A stretch of 64,000 nt of DNA from Himantopus leucocephalus (GCA_003993805.1 RSEF01000002.1:97713887-97777886); one strand, 5' to 3'. Counted from the first letter of the stretch, positions 48,544-62,836 are shown. The notes: a model not told the origin generated them from the letters alone. A program made the numbers and translations.

Positions 48544-50251
48544 AATTTCCAATCATATGGCTGTGAAAATGAGCTCTCCAAAATGTAAACTGACACTATA
48601 TTGAGCATTTTACAGCCAGATAGGTACCCTAGGTCTTTAAGAAATAGCTTCTTTTAAGTTGAAATCTCTGAGTCTAATTATGAAATCTTACACAAAACAC
48701 TATTAAACTAACCATAAATAAAGCAGCAACCAGGACCTTCTGGGTCTTCTGGGGCTTTGAGGAGACCACACAACAGAGACTGGAAACAAGCACAATATTT
48801 ATAACATGAGTTAGTGGGAGGTTACATTACTAGGGTGGTTTTCAAGGTTCTCTATTTGTGTTGACTCCGCTTAGGTTTTAGAAACTTTGGAAGGGGACTT
48901 CTATCACCCAACTTCATGTAATGCACAGTTTCTATCTAAGGTTTAATTTCTAGCTATACTCAAACTAGAAAAACAGGCTGTACTTCTCACCAGTTTACTT
49001 GTACCTTAGAACTACAGCAGTTATCTTCTGAAAAAAACTTTTCTACCCACATTCTGACCCCTCAAAAAAAACCTAGAAAATTTACTTGTCTATAAGATGT
49101 TTTACATATCTTCTGATTTCTTATGTTCCAAAGAATGGAGATATAGAACAGAGCTCTGGTATTATCTAAGAAGGACTGTATGAGACAAATTTCAGTTGAG
49201 CAAATCCAGTTTCCATCACCTGAATATCTGTTCTAAGATATTTTTTTTCCAATACTGTCTGTCCTTGACAGTATGCCATAAACAAATCATACTCCTGAGT
49301 ACTTGCAGCCATTCATATACTCCTCCCACTGTTTCTAGTCGACAAGATATTTGCTAAATTCAGGGAAGTCTGGACTTAAGATCTGGCTTTCCTGCTTTCT
49401 GTTCTCTATCTGTGAACACACCAGAAAACAGTAACCATTTCCAATGTTGTTTTGTAGTTGCAGTGAGGAATTTATTTTGTCACTAATGGAAGAAGCTTTG
49501 TATGGAAAATAAGCCTTACATTACTACGTGCTTCAAGCTGTAAAAAGTGCTTGAGAGCTGTTTTGTTAACATGGCACACTGGCAGAAACTCAGGCTTTCA
49601 AAACAAGATACAAAAGTAAACAAACCATGTAAGAGGTATAGTCTAAATATAGTAGACCTATTTCCATACTTAAGAGCCTTTATTTGCCACTACATATAAG
49701 GATATAAGTGTGAAATTCCCTTTAATGCTAATTTGAGACTATTGAATGTCTTGCGGTGTAGTTCCAAAGTCTCCAAGTACTATGCTAATAATACACCCCA
49801 AGATCCATATCCACCCCAAGATCCATATCTTCTGATTGTATTGAACCGCTTTCTGCAATTAAATGATTTCACTTCAGAAAGCCTAAAGCTTCTGAAGCGA
49901 GAGATGCTTTTATAGGTTGTATATAGAATGAGGAAATCTCAAATATTTAATGCCAGAAAGAGGACCTCATTACGGCCAGAGCCTAGGCTGAGTGTCTTAT
50001 GCCTTAGAAAAAAGATTCAAAAATTTTCCCAGATTTTTAACAGCAGTGCTCAAACGTGCAAGAGAAGGCTAAGAAATCTGAACACCTTAATCATGAAATG
50101 TTATAGTTATCTGTAGAAGATGAGCCTGAAGTAATAGGAGCACTTACTGTAGAAAATGCTGTTATATTTTATTTTGCGAAATCTCCTGATGTCCAGTAGA
50201 TGGGGGTGGGTAGGGGAGCCTGTGTAGCAATAGTGCACAAGGAAAGTGATG
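48544..50251. other. Unique AT-rich non-coding DNA
   Basis: No recognised gene. It holds the 18-bp duplication at 49794-49829. Confidence 0.5.
49794..49829. repeat. 18-bp tandem duplication
   Basis: The unit caccccaagatccatatc is repeated exactly (49794-49811, 49812-49829). Confidence 0.85.
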
Positions 50252-50339
50252 TGTTTGCTAAGCTGATCAATAGCATGATTAACTTGGCCAAGCAAAAGAC
50301 TGATCAATCTTATTATTGATCAGCTTAGCAAACATATTA
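50247..50339. repeat. Perfect 21-bp inverted repeat (hairpin, 41-nt loop)
   Basis: 50252-50272 and 50314-50334 are exact reverse complements, and the pairing continues with G-T wobbles to about 50247/50339. The loop (50273-50313) has another TGATCAAT word matching the stem. The phrase CCTGTGTAGCA occurs on both sides (about 50219 and 50345) in the same orientation. It could be a small foldback transposon relic or a local inverted duplication. The loop is larger than in a typical microRNA precursor. Confidence 0.8.
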
Positions 50340-53005
50340 GTGTGCCTGTGTAGCATGGCTACACTGTGTCTATTAGTGTTTCATCAGGATATACATGCAT
50401 CGAGTTATTCAAATGATCTTGCAACAGATGTGTACTGTTTGTCCAGAACCAAAGCAGAGATAAATTGATCACAGCCTCTTGCACAGAGGGCAGAAAACTG
50501 ACATTAGATTTATACGTTTAAAAAAGTAGATTATTTAAATATAGAATGTAAAATAAATCTTCCCTTATCACAATTTTTTTTACTGAATCTCTATGACAGG
50601 TAGTTGTATTTCTTAAAGCAGTTCAATTCCTATTTTGACTTTTTTGGAAAACATAATGTCTCAGTTCAACAAAGACAAACACAATAGTTCTACTGTAATG
50701 CTTCCTGAATTCTAAAACATGCCAGTTTTTTTTTTTTTCTCCCATGGCAATGTGGTGTTAAAAGCCATACTTTAAAAACTGATGTAGCCTATGAATATAA
50801 AAAAAATTGAACTGGGATTGTATAAGTGAGTTGGTGTTATCCAGCTGGATTCAGATCTAATCAATCAGCTCTTGTTCAAGGTTAGATGTCTGTGAAGATT
50901 CATTTTTTAAATCAACTTGAGTATTTGTTTGTTTGCTGCTAAAAAAGGACTCCAAAAGGTTTGTCTTTCAGAGGATAAATTTTAAATGCATTGTAGAACG
51001 ATTTATATGTATTTCCATAACAGAAAGGATTTATAGTTTTAGATGCGCTATCTACCCTGCTGATTATCAGTCTTTTTCTGTTATCTCTCTCTATCTTTGT
51101 CTTTCAGTTTGTCTGTCTCTTTCTGTATAAATTCAGTCTTCATGGAACACCTCTGGATTCAGTAAAATTAAATAGTGAATTTTTCTTTCAGTGTTTTATT
51201 TATAGTGAACTTGAAGTAACTCAGAAAGTTGTTGCATTTTCATAACTCTCTGTTCTTTGCTTCTTTTCAGCAGTTACCACATATTATGTCCAGGACTAGT
51301 TTTGGAAACATATATAGATAACTGCAGAGAAATTCACATCATTAAGGCTTAGTCATAGCATTACAAGTCACACTCCTTCTCTGAACATCTGAGGGCAGGG
51401 TAGGATCCCTGGTTTCGTAACAAGCTGATTATTACAGTTACTAACAACACTTAGACACTCATACAGTGTCTGAAAACCTGAAGTAACTTCACTGATACTA
51501 ATTCAGAACAAATATTGATTTCCATATGTAAATCCCAGAGTAAAGGTTCCTGGCAACAGGTCGACCATGAAGGAAGAGTGCAGTACCCACGATGCCACAA
51601 GAACTCGTAACCAAAGTGCAGCCACAAATGAAAGATGATGGTGACAAGAAGATATATTCAGGCTAGGTAGCAGACACAGCAGTCCAGCACATCACCTGCC
51701 AGTCAGTATTTCTGGACAAATGTATGTTAACACTAAACTAAACTCTAACATGGCCTTTTCCTCAGTTTTTTTTCTGTAGGGTTGTATGAGGTATTGTAAT
51801 CACCCTCATGGAGGACAGAAAAAGGGAAAGGTGCAAATACCTCTGAGATATGCCTTTTCTTGCTCATACAGGATTGTGCCATTGTGCATGAAAACCAAGT
51901 TTTTTTGTCTTCAAAGGATTCACTTTACATTTTTACCATCTGAGTCTTGCCTTTAAACTTCTGCATCAGAGAGCAAATCCATTATATCTCTTAAGGTTTC
52001 TATTATGGATTTACGCCAAATCTCTTTACGTGTTTGAAATACTTTTTTCTGATAATGATATGCATTCATCTGTATCCTAGAATTTCAATACCTTATTTAG
52101 GGGATGTGGAAACATATTTTGAAACCTTTCTTTTCAGTTCCGCTGTTGCTCATATGTGTTATTTACATTTACATGTGTCCTGAACAGCCCATCCACATTT
52201 CCATTATTTCTTTCCAGCTGGTACTTTATTTCAACTTCTTTAAAGTCAGAGTGTGGCAGACTTTCCATCCATCATTGTCTAAGAGCTCTTAATTTGGCTA
52301 CAGAGAGTGTGAAAGCAGGGTAGAATGCTTTGCTAAGTCACAAATATAGGATCAGACAAGCCTTTGCTAAGTCTCTCAGTAATTATTAGAGCTCTTTGGA
52401 ACCTGCTGGCTTCAGTTTGAATGAGTTTGGGTGAAAATTACTGAGGCTCAGCTTGTACATTTTCAAGACCTCTAGCTTTCACATCACATTCTGAATTAGC
52501 ATGAAACCAAAAATTCAGGTGAGACGCTTTGAATGCCTGAAAGACTTTCCATATTGTTGCACAATACTCCCTCATATCTCTCAGCCTCAGAAAAGACAAA
52601 AGCCATTGACAGAAGCAGCAGCACAAATTAAGAAAATGCTATGATTCTCAGAACCTGAAGGGGCAGAAACAGAGAATTCACCCAGACACGAAGAGCTACC
52701 TTACTTGAACAGGACCACAGGAAGGATCATACCCATCCTGTACCCAAGTGGTATTGGAGGTTCAGGCACACAGCAATGCTGTCATGAAGACATAAGCAAA
52801 AATGTTGTAAGAGACTATCCACTTCTGACGTAGGTGGTTCCTCATACGAATTTGCAAACACCCACAGAGAGACCCACTGTGATCTTTTGTGCCAGGAAGT
52901 GAAAGACAGTTTTTTGAGCATGAAAAGCACAGGTTAAATAAATCCAGTTCAGATTTGAGTGCTTGAAGACTGCTGTAATTGAAACCTGTCCAATTCCTCC
53001 CCCAG
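50340..53005. other. Unique AT-rich non-coding DNA
   Basis: No recognised gene. A C/T-rich simple stretch lies near 51083-51124. Confidence 0.5.
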
Positions 53006-53080
53006 ATGCTGACTCTTTGCTTATGCTACTTGCTGCAAATGCCCATGATGTTGCAAAGCCGAAGACAGTTTCCCAGATGG
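53006..53080 (+). other. Exon-like 75-nt segment
   Basis: A pyrimidine-rich acceptor (ATTCCTCCCCCAG) ends at 53005 and a good donor (ATGG then GTGAGAG) begins at 53081. The 75 nt between them are open in two of three frames and the length is a multiple of three. Neither translation matches a protein I know. It may be an exon of a spliced non-coding or poorly conserved transcript, or a chance pairing of splice-like words. Splice signals are seen; use is not. Confidence 0.2.
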
Positions 53081-56000
53081 GTGAGAGTAATGTTAACTTA
53101 AGGAGTATTTCTCTGGTTGTTTTTTTTTCTGGTGTAACCTTTACCCTGTTAGTTTTATTTTACCTTGAAGAAAATACATTTTTGTCATACTCATGGACCA
53201 TTTGAATATGATGGTACTACATCAAATACTCTGCTGGGTAAACATTGACTTCTTAATTCAGAGCACTTCAACAGTGACACTTTTTCTCATCATGCAACAG
53301 ACATGAAGGCCAGTTCTTGAAAGTTTTCAGCAGGCATGTTTGCATGGATGGATAAAAACAGAGCCAGCCTCAAGCTCCCCTTTTTTTAGCCTGGCCAGAC
53401 AAAAGTCAAATTTAGTCCAGAATAGAGGCATTAGCACAGAGAAGTCTAAGCCATATGCCTCATCTTTCAACAGAGTATATTAGCTTAGATGCAGCGACTC
53501 ATGAAAGCATGTGTAGGTCATACTAAATTCAGTGGACAGATTCAGGTGATTATCTTCTATTAAAATATTAAAAGGTTTAGCCCTGATTTAACTTCTTTGT
53601 TCGGTATAATTTTTTACAGATTCTCTCCTTTCTTCAAGGATATTTTTTTCCTTATTGACGTTCATTTTGCCATTGACGTGATCTGGCAACAGACAACAGA
53701 ATAGCAAGAACTGGCACTGAATTACTTTGCTAAGCGTCTTGACTGAGGGAGTAGAAAATGGGTGTCAAATGCTCACACCAGTACAAACAGCTATTGAGAT
53801 CAATACTGAATTTCAGACTGAGTTTTATTTGTACTGCTTTGAATTTTTTTTTAAGCACTAAAAATGATGTTGAAGATGGCTGGTTTTATGGGAACACCAT
53901 AATATGAGCTAAGCCTCAGTGACAATATTTAATAATTCTGATCTCCAGGTGCTTTTCTGACATTTTCTGAAAGTTTTTCCAGGAGACTACAAATGGTAGA
54001 TAGTCGAATTAAAAAACATCACTACGGATATTACAATTCTCTTTCTTAGCTCCTTCAGTCTTTGTCAGCTTACTCTACACCTCATGTTTAAAGCTATGTA
54101 GTGGACTTAATAATATACGAAGAAATTCTAACCTTACTACTCAGTATTACTGAAATTCGAAAAGGCTTTTGCTACTGCCTTTTCCTAAAATGCTTATGTA
54201 GTTTTCTTTTTGCTTTCTATTGAAGAATATCCGTATTCATGAGCTAGAACTCTTTCTTTTCAATGTTCTGTCTGATACTGTAATTTGCAGCACTTTTATT
54301 TCCTGAAGCAGAAACAAACCTATCGCTCTCTCTCTTTTCTGAGTATCCAGGGTGTAACACGCTAAAGCTCTAGTCATCCTCCCAGTAGTGATAAAACTCC
54401 ATATGATCATGAACAAAAACAACCAACTATTTTCAATCATGTTAATAGTTGTTTCTTATAGTTGTTACTCTGTTCTCCTGCCACAGAAAGCATTTCTATT
54501 TTTATTTTCTACACATACTTTTCTCTTCCTTTTAAACAGAGTACTGAGCTTTATAATGCCTCCTTGTTCATCAGCTTCATAGACACCATGCCACATCATA
54601 CACTTGATTCTGACTCAAGTGACTATGACTTCACCCCTCTGAAGTGGTCCTAGCACTGTATTTCTTCTCCGGTATCATTCCTATTATGGCCTGGATAATT
54701 GCTTTGCTTCAAGTAGAGCATATGACATACCAGCATAAGGAATTCTCATCAGGTATGGATAAGCTGTGACATATTCTGAACCAATCAAATACAATGAATC
54801 TGCAAAATCACAACTGGATTTTCCCCTACTTTTCTGTAATGTTTGTATTTTGTCTATCTAACTTTTGTTACCATAACTTCTTGTTACAAGTCACTGTATA
54901 TTTGACTGTATATAGCTGGAAACAACTTTCTAAGGTTCATCCATGAAAGGACAAGGATTTAACTCATGCACAAATGTGAATACAAATCACATTACACTGG
55001 TTAACTGTTAAGTTTTCTTAAGTAATCCCAGCATATAGAGGATCAAAAAGGCTGACAAAATGATATTTACAAGAATTTATAACAAGCTTGCACTTTGTAC
55101 AGTTTACCTCAGTGCATACAAGGTCAAAGCAAACTGTTAGAATGTGATACTATCCTGAAATTCAGTATTCACAATATGACATCTTGGTACCCATGTTATC
55201 TTTACTCCAGTCAAAAATTAGCATGTAGAAAGTGTACAGTCTCATTTGCTGCCTCTAAAGATTATTTCTCTGCCTTTGTTGATCACTCATTAATATAAAA
55301 AACTATTGGGTTTTTTGTTGTTCTTATACTCCACTTTATTCTGATTCAAGTGCATTGATTTTTCTTTAAACAATCACTTAGGTTATATTGCATTGAAACA
55401 TATGGCTTCTGAGTATACAGCCAACCAAACCAGTCAATTTCCTTTCAGCCAATTTTTTGCTTCCATCTTACATACCAAAAGAAACTAAAATTAAAAAGAC
55501 AAAAGTAAGATTCATTGTAATTGCCTCACACTTTTCTCCCACTCTTTACCACCTTAAAAAGCTGGCTGGTACTATGCATTCACATAGTCCCCAGGCAAAC
55601 ATCTACAGTCTAAACAGGTGAAGAAAATTGTCTCTACTTTGCTCTTGAAAAAGGAACAAATACAAAACCTAGCCAAGGTTCTTCAGAATGTCACTGGCAG
55701 GGCCAAGAATAGAACCCCAATTTTCTAAATATCTATTTTGTACCTTACACAGAAAATTATCCAGAAAAAAAGGGGTCTGTTTTCATTTAAGTATTATTAT
55801 AACCGCCTAGTATATGTTCTGGCCAATATAAATATGCCAGGCAAAATAACTTTTTTGGCATGCCTCAGCTTTAATGTGATTTTCTGAGTAAAAAATGTGA
55901 TTGATACATCTGTATTGACAAAGCCTTCTGAGAAACTCTATGGAACTCATCCATCTGATGTGATTATTCAAGTTTTGTACTCTACAATTAGAGATAAGCA

Positions 56001-58995
56001 GATCATCCCATCAGAAAAAAAAATGATCAGAAAAAATATAAATAAAACTTCTTTTTGCAAAGAAAGAACAGTGGTGGATTTTGTTCAAGGAAAATGTCAG
56101 GTATCAGCCACCGACCATAAGATGGTCAGACAGAACATGGTACACTGTATGGTTCATATGTTCATCTGTGCTTACTCTGAACTGGATGCAGAAATCTATA
56201 AAAAGCAATATGGCAACTAATTTTATGACAGTTAAATTGTCATACTTGCACAAGTATGGCCATTTCTACCTATGGTAATAAATTCTGCAACAGGATGTCT
56301 ATCTGGAAGGAATCATGGGTAGTAGGGAAGCATGGCATTTAGGAGCTTTGTTTGATTGCTTTCAAAGAGTTTTGGGTGATGCAATAGTTGATGAGAAGAT
56401 AAATTTTCCATGAAGCTTAGAAATAATTCATAAGCATCCTTTTTTCATTCTGAAATAACACATGGATTTTAACAGATGACCATCAGAGAGTGTTAAAATG
56501 CAGTTTAAGTTACGTGATTCACCATTCTGTTTTTTCCCCTGTTGCTTTCTTGTACTTTATCTGCAGATAACAGAAATTTTTGACTGCCTTAATTCAGGTA
56601 ATCTAGCTGAAAATGCCATGTTTTGAGTCCTAAAGGCAAAACCCAAGGGTTCCCGCACTGAGAATATAGGCAGAATCAAGTCTATACATATTCTCAGCCT
56701 TGCACTGCTCTTTCATCACGCCCGTAACTGGGCGAGTAATATACTTCTGTGTCTATAGGCAGCCATCTTGGAATGACACAATCTTGCCTTAAACCTGAGA
56801 CCTTCCTCATGAAGAAAAATGATCCCGACTAGCCGCTTACACTGAGCCTGTTACATTCACTGTCTCCATCCAGTAGTGTAAAGCTCCATTCATCTGATCA
56901 CATATGGGTTAGCTCTTAGGTATATTTTTGTCACATGGGGCTTACTTTCCTTAAACACAACCTGCATTATCAGGAGCTTGTATCCTGACTAAGTTTCTCT
57001 CCCTTGCTGTTGTTTTCCCCTCTTCCCGCCCCTGAATATCAGTGTTGCCAACAAGTTATTGACATCAACTACTAAATGGTTTTAAAATGCTACCAACCAC
57101 AGACACATTAAGGGACACATAAGCAGTGTAGAAGTAGCGAACCCAGCATATAATTTGACAAATACTTGTATATTTGCACATGTGTTTCTGGGTGTGTGCA
57201 TCTATATATATATAAACATTCACACGAATAAATGCAAATGTATGTTTAGATGCATACACGCAATCATATACAGGTATGAGTTAACAGAAATGACAAGTCA
57301 AGGCTACATAATTTTAACTCAAAGTTACTGCTTCCTCTACTAGAAGGCAAAGAAATGTTTATGTTGATCACAAAGGGCCATGACCTAAAGTCATCATCTA
57401 GCTTTCAATAACAGTTTAAGTTGTACTGGGCTTGACAGGGCAGCTAAACACAGTAGTGAGGATCTACATTCAGAGTCATGCACATGCTAGCTCCACGACC
57501 ACCGGTTAGCTGAGGATTATTAATCACAATAAGGAGAACTAATGGGTACATGGAGAGGGACTGCTTGTGTCTTGGCGGGTGGAATCATGACAGAGCTGTC
57601 AGCAGACACGTAGTATAAGAACGAGTGTAGAGTTGTTTCAGCCAAATAGTTCATATCACTGCTTTAAACTGTTCATGAAAGTCACTGCACATAACAGAGA
57701 ATGAAGTGCTTAAGCAATGGCACCAGAAACTTCAGGGATTTGCTTAAAATTCAGCGTGCATATTCCTAACAATCCAGTACATGTCTTTAAAATTTCAATG
57801 CACATCTGTGGGTGAATGCATGTTTTTTAAAGCTCTGCTTCACATTGTCCTAAGGTTCTCCACAAATGGTATTAATGTTAATGAGATCTCTATAGTCCTA
57901 CAAAAGAGGTCATTGAGCATTACGTTTCATGCAGCCATATCATTGGGTTTCAGGTTATGCAGTGGTAAGCCCTAAGAGATTGCCATTGTAGAAAGAGAAT
58001 TGACTGAAACACAAAAGATCTGGAATTTGGTTGAAGTCAAATTTCAGACAGTTCAGATTTTTAACCAACAGTCCCACAAGTTAATTTTCCTGGACAATTT
58101 TTTTATCCTTCCCCCCTTTGAGATGATTCAGTTCTCCAGATCTCTGAGAAACTACTGTAGTCTAGGGCATCTCTCATTTCTCCATATTATGGAGCTCATT
58201 TCAATGTGTGCTAGTAATGAAAAACAGCTCAAGACAGCTCTTTTTCTCTGAAAACAGGAATTCAAGAAGAATGAGGAATGTCTCCAGATGTTTCTAAAAT
58301 CAAGGCCTGGATGTAAGCAAAAAAATAGGGGCCATTTCCTTGGTGTGGACAAAGTAAGCTATGTACAAAAGCATTGAAAACAGTTGTCGATAACATTGTG
58401 TTAATATAGATGGGGAGGAGGGGAGCAAAAAGCAAAAAAAAAAAAAGCTTTATTCTCTTTTTTTAATAGTCAGCCTGCAATGTGTACTACCTAAGAGCAG
58501 ACTAAAAGACACCTCAGTAAAGACATCCACTGGGAATTATTACAGATTCAGACAAGATGCATTATGGGAGAAGGCAAGGCGAAATGGGAAAATGAGTCAA
58601 GACTTCCTTTACAAGCATACCAGTTAGAATGGTGAAAACGAACTGTAAGATGAAAACATTCTTCAAATTCTAAACTAAAATTGGGGGTATGGGAGGAAAA
58701 TATTAACATGGCTTGTCTAGCAGCAGCAGTAAACAATGTTCTATGTCCTCCTTATGCTGCCAGGAACACCTGCTGGCACAACTTTCTGCATTTCAGAGAT
58801 GTCTACTGGTTAGTTTAGGAGACCTAAATAAAGGGTTCACCTGAGCACCAAGTTCCTGAGTTGCCACATTTTATTTTGCTTCTATAAAAAAGTGACCTTT
58901 CAGGACCTGGCCTCACTTATAGAGAGCAACTCATTTTTTTCCTTACCTTTCTTTCCTTTCACTACGAATTCTTTTTTTTTTCTCCTCTCAGTCTT
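53081..58995. other. Unique AT-rich non-coding DNA
   Basis: No recognised gene. The 107-codon plus-strand frame at 55897-56220 is lysine-rich, starts in AT-rich DNA and shows no known domain. A TA/CA-rich stretch lies near 57180-57230. A small inverted repeat CGCCC GTAACT GGGCG is at 56719-56734. Confidence 0.5.
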
Positions 58996-59720
58996 TTGTA
59001 AATAATCTGTACACGGCCTTTAGCAGCTGCCATTAGCAGTGCAATACATTCAGAGGTTTGTTACGATGACACACAGCGCAGTTCTTAAAACTGTTTTGCT
59101 TTTGAGCATACACAAGCTGTTTTGTTTGCCTGCCTGTTATTTTCCCAAAGTCCTTCCCGCTCCCATTGCCTGCCCAGCAATCGGTACATCTTGGCAGCAC
59201 GGAAAAAAAGAAAAGCCACGACAACGCCTGAGCAGCTGAAGCCCTCACATGAATAAAGCACTTAAGACGAAGACTGTATAATTAAGTGAAGACTTGCACT
59301 CAAGCCTCCCCTTGCAGCGAGGCGGTTATTAAGAGGAGGGAAACCCGTGATCATTACCCAGCAAAGAGTACGATGACTGGCTGCTCGGTGTCAGGCCTCC
59401 GGTGGCCGGCTTTGTCACCGGCGCGGAAAGGAGAGTTCACTTTCTGTCAAAACTGGCTTTGCCAAATGTTATCATTTTAAATGCCGTGAAAGAGAGGGAG
59501 CTGGGCCTAGGGGTATACACAGCCCCATATGCTGGTGACAGTGATACAAGTGTAATTCTAGACTATTAGAGTGACACATAAGATCATTTCTGCCCCAGAA
59601 CATGAGACAGCTGAGGGGATTATGCAGGACAGGCTGTCACGCAATAAAATTTTCAGAAATCTGTTAACCCCAGCTCAGACCCAGTGAATATTTTATTGCT
59701 TAACACTGAGAAAAAGTATA
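58996..59720. promoter_or_regulatory. Candidate conserved regulatory block with a local CpG cluster
   Basis: The composition changes sharply from the AT-rich flanks. About ten CpG dinucleotides fall within 59318-59426, several as CCGG or GCGCGG, whereas CpG is rare elsewhere in the window. The following 300 bases (59430-59720) are complex, non-repetitive and enhancer-like. Short overlapping frames on both strands match nothing known. Possibilities are a distal enhancer, a small CpG island promoter of a non-coding transcript, or a GC-rich patch. Confidence 0.4.
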
Positions 59721-59979
59721 TTTATTAACTATAGAAAGATATAGCCGAGAGGCTGGGCAGATGAAAGGTTACAGGAAAACGAACTCGCTTGATATCCTAC
59801 CATAAAAAGTAGTGGCGTGATCCTGGAGCTAAGGAGAAGGAAAAATAGCCTCACTGATCCGTATTTGCATCTGAGATAGAAATCACAGATAAAAGATACA
59901 ACAGTGAAATTAAAAAGAAGAATTCTATATGCTCCCAGAGTATACAATAGTCGCTACAGCACACGAAGAATATCATATG

Positions 59980-60340
59980 CAAACCTGATGTTCAAAATTT
60001 CTCGAAGCCGATTAGGCTCAGGGACACCTAGGCGAGATAGCATTCCAAATGAAATGTGCATAAATTGGGGGCTTAAAGCATAGTGCTTTCTGTTAGCTCA
60101 AATATATTCTTCCAGAAGAAAACACTGACTTTTTTCCAGAAATCTAGTAATATTTTGTTATACTGAAATAACAGCATTTTCCGTCTTGCAAGGAGTCGTA
60201 TTAGCCAAACCCTGATTAAAATTCATAGAAAGCAACACAAAGAATGCACAAGGAGCCTGACACCCAGGTTATTATTCAGCCACTATATAATGTTTGCATT
60301 ATCCCTCTGCTAGCTATACAAAGGTATAAACATACATGTG
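59980..60340. promoter_or_regulatory. Candidate conserved non-coding element
   Basis: Complex non-repetitive sequence contains CATTCCA (TEAD-type) at about 60041, a TGTGCATAAAT word, and GATTA and TTATTATT words. It forms the tail of the enhancer-like stretch that starts near 59000. Low certainty. Confidence 0.25.
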
Positions 60341-62836
60341 CACAATTAAATCTACTATTTAAAGCTCTTTGATATGTAAGTACTTTTCACTGAAACTAGA
60401 GTTGTGTTCATAACCTTAGGTTTCCATTCAACATTTAAATGTTCCTTGCTAGAAGGTAAGTAGCAAAAGCAATTGTTAAGGAACTTTTTTCCCATTAAGA
60501 GAGTAAAATATATAGTAAATGATGATTATGACGAAGTATTAGTGTGTCAACTGGTTCCTCCTGAATGAAAAAGTAAGACTAGGCTTTGATATAAGATTTG
60601 AGAAATCATTTAAGAAAAGCCATTGCTACATGTATTATTAATATTTGTATTAAAAACATTCCAAAGTTAGCCTACGCAGTTTAATGTAAGTGTCTATGAT
60701 TACATGAGACAGCATTCGCCCAATAATGTCAGAAAGGTCAGTAGAAAAAAAATAACATGATATGCTTTTTGAAAACTCCCAACATCTGAATACTGTGTCC
60801 AGGGTGTAAGAGGAGCCCATGGGGGTGCACTTGGAGAACAAAAGCAACCCTTCTGCTAATTGACTGAAAAATTAGCCAGGTCCCCCTGTGGGAAGCACAC
60901 AAGACAGCAGCAGATGGAGACAGCTCGGACACCGTGGCAAAAAAAGCTCCTCAAAACCTGCTGTGAATCTGCCTGCAATTATGGGTCACAACACTTTTCT
61001 TGTTTAACAGAACACAAGCAAGGCAAACAGAGGACGTGAACGCTGGGAAGGTCATAAACTGACTGTAAATCTATTATTTTAGACAAGAAGCACCTGAAGT
61101 TCCTTAAAGTGGTCTAAGTTATGTGTTATTTAATGAGGTAAGTTAAATAGCTCCTTGTCAGTGGTGCTGTGAAAGGCTGTTCTGTGTTTGTTTAGTCTCT
61201 GACTTACTCTCTTTCCCCTTCTTTTGTTTTTTTATAGCGTAATTTTTTCCATCCCCAGAATTATGGTTAGCATACTGGTGATTCTGGGTTAATAGGTGGA
61301 TAGACAACTGAAAGACAGACTGTCAATCCAACATTAAAGAAGGCCTTTTGTCAGTTTGTGGGAAACAGATGTATAAATGTTTACTTTTGATACCTGAGCC
61401 CTTTGTCACTGTCATATCAATCTTACCTTTATCATGGTTTCTTTTAATTCTAAAATTCTTTGATCATAATTTTTGTGATTCAAGTCTAGGTACAAAAAAA
61501 ATCACAAATATAAAAATGAAGAGTCCACTTAACCAATCTCACATACAAAACTGATGAAATTATTATTTTGGTCTGAAATATCGAAACATTTATTTTTACT
61601 AGAAATGCAAAGAACTCTTTCCAAAGTAGTTGGAATGGGTTATATTTATTTGTATGGTTTCATTCAAAGATATTTTATTTTCTTGATGCACTCAAAAGAT
61701 CAAGTCCTCTACCTGTTTCTTATTACATAAAGAGTGTCATCGTTATGCTCCAAAAAGGCAAAATCATGGATGAGAGAGGATTGTAGGGGATTAACCATTC
61801 ATAAAATCTAAACAGGAAGACATTCATAGTCAGTCATTATGAATAATTGATGCAAAATAAATACAATAATGAACATAATAATGAATAAGCCAGTGTAAAC
61901 ATCTGGCTTAAAGTGCGTAAGTAAAATACTTCATTTTATTTTACGTTATTTTCCTTCAATTCCCTTATATGATGCTGTCATCCAAATTAATATGCAACTT
62001 CTTACCAATCTCTATTCTTTTGAATCTCATCACCTTCCATGATAGACTTGGGATAACATCCAGACCCTATTGAAATAGTGTGTATAGTCCATATAAGTGA
62101 ATTCATATGTCTCTGGAGAGCTTCATTCCAGGTATTATTGCTTCGCCCATGTACAGGCCCCCACTCCTTTGTGTCAACCTCAAGGATCAGACCCTGAGGA
62201 CCTCATGCTGTAGTTGCACAAGGGTGGTTCCACTTTACTCAGAAGCCATTCCTGCTAATTACTTGTGTGGATAAACACAGGAACACACAAAAATATAGGG
62301 CAAGAACTTCACAGGGCTTAGAAAAGGAGCTTTTGTCTGCAAGTAGTTTCCCTTCCTGGTTTTACACATGGGTTAACTCTCTAGGGCATTGTAACATATA
62401 TTGCTTTATCTACAACAAGTACATAATAACAGTTATTTTCCATTTCCCAGGCTTTTTGGATCACCTCTTCAAAAGCACAGTATGCTTATTTACACTTTTT
62501 GCTTCAGCTTTCATTCTCCACTGCTGAAATCAATGGCCTTGTTCCAGGGAACCCAAGTGTGTGGCACTGACATTGGCAAGCATGGAACAGTGGAATCATT
62601 CTGACCAAAACAGATTTTGCTCAGAACCACAGTTATTCATTTGCTTGTACTAAAATGATTTTTTCTGTTTCCGGCATATCTCATGTGCAGGTGGTTTATT
62701 CTGTACTTGTTAGATAGCAAAATTTTTTAACCAGTTGCCTACAGATCCTGAAAAGAAGAAAAGTACGTGCCCTCTAGTCTACATTCTCTACCTGAGTAGA
62801 CGCTGAATAGATTTATTTTTCCCCACAAATTTTGAA
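60341..62836. other. Unique AT-rich non-coding DNA
   Basis: No recognised gene or transposon. Confidence 0.5.

Noticed and set aside
48358..48604. Frames on both strands across the 100-N gap
   Set aside because: Most of each translation is undefined and the flanks match nothing.
50247..50339. Hairpin as a microRNA precursor
   Set aside because: A 21-bp perfect stem with a 41-nt loop is unlike the usual longer, imperfect stem with a small loop. No small-RNA evidence can be seen.
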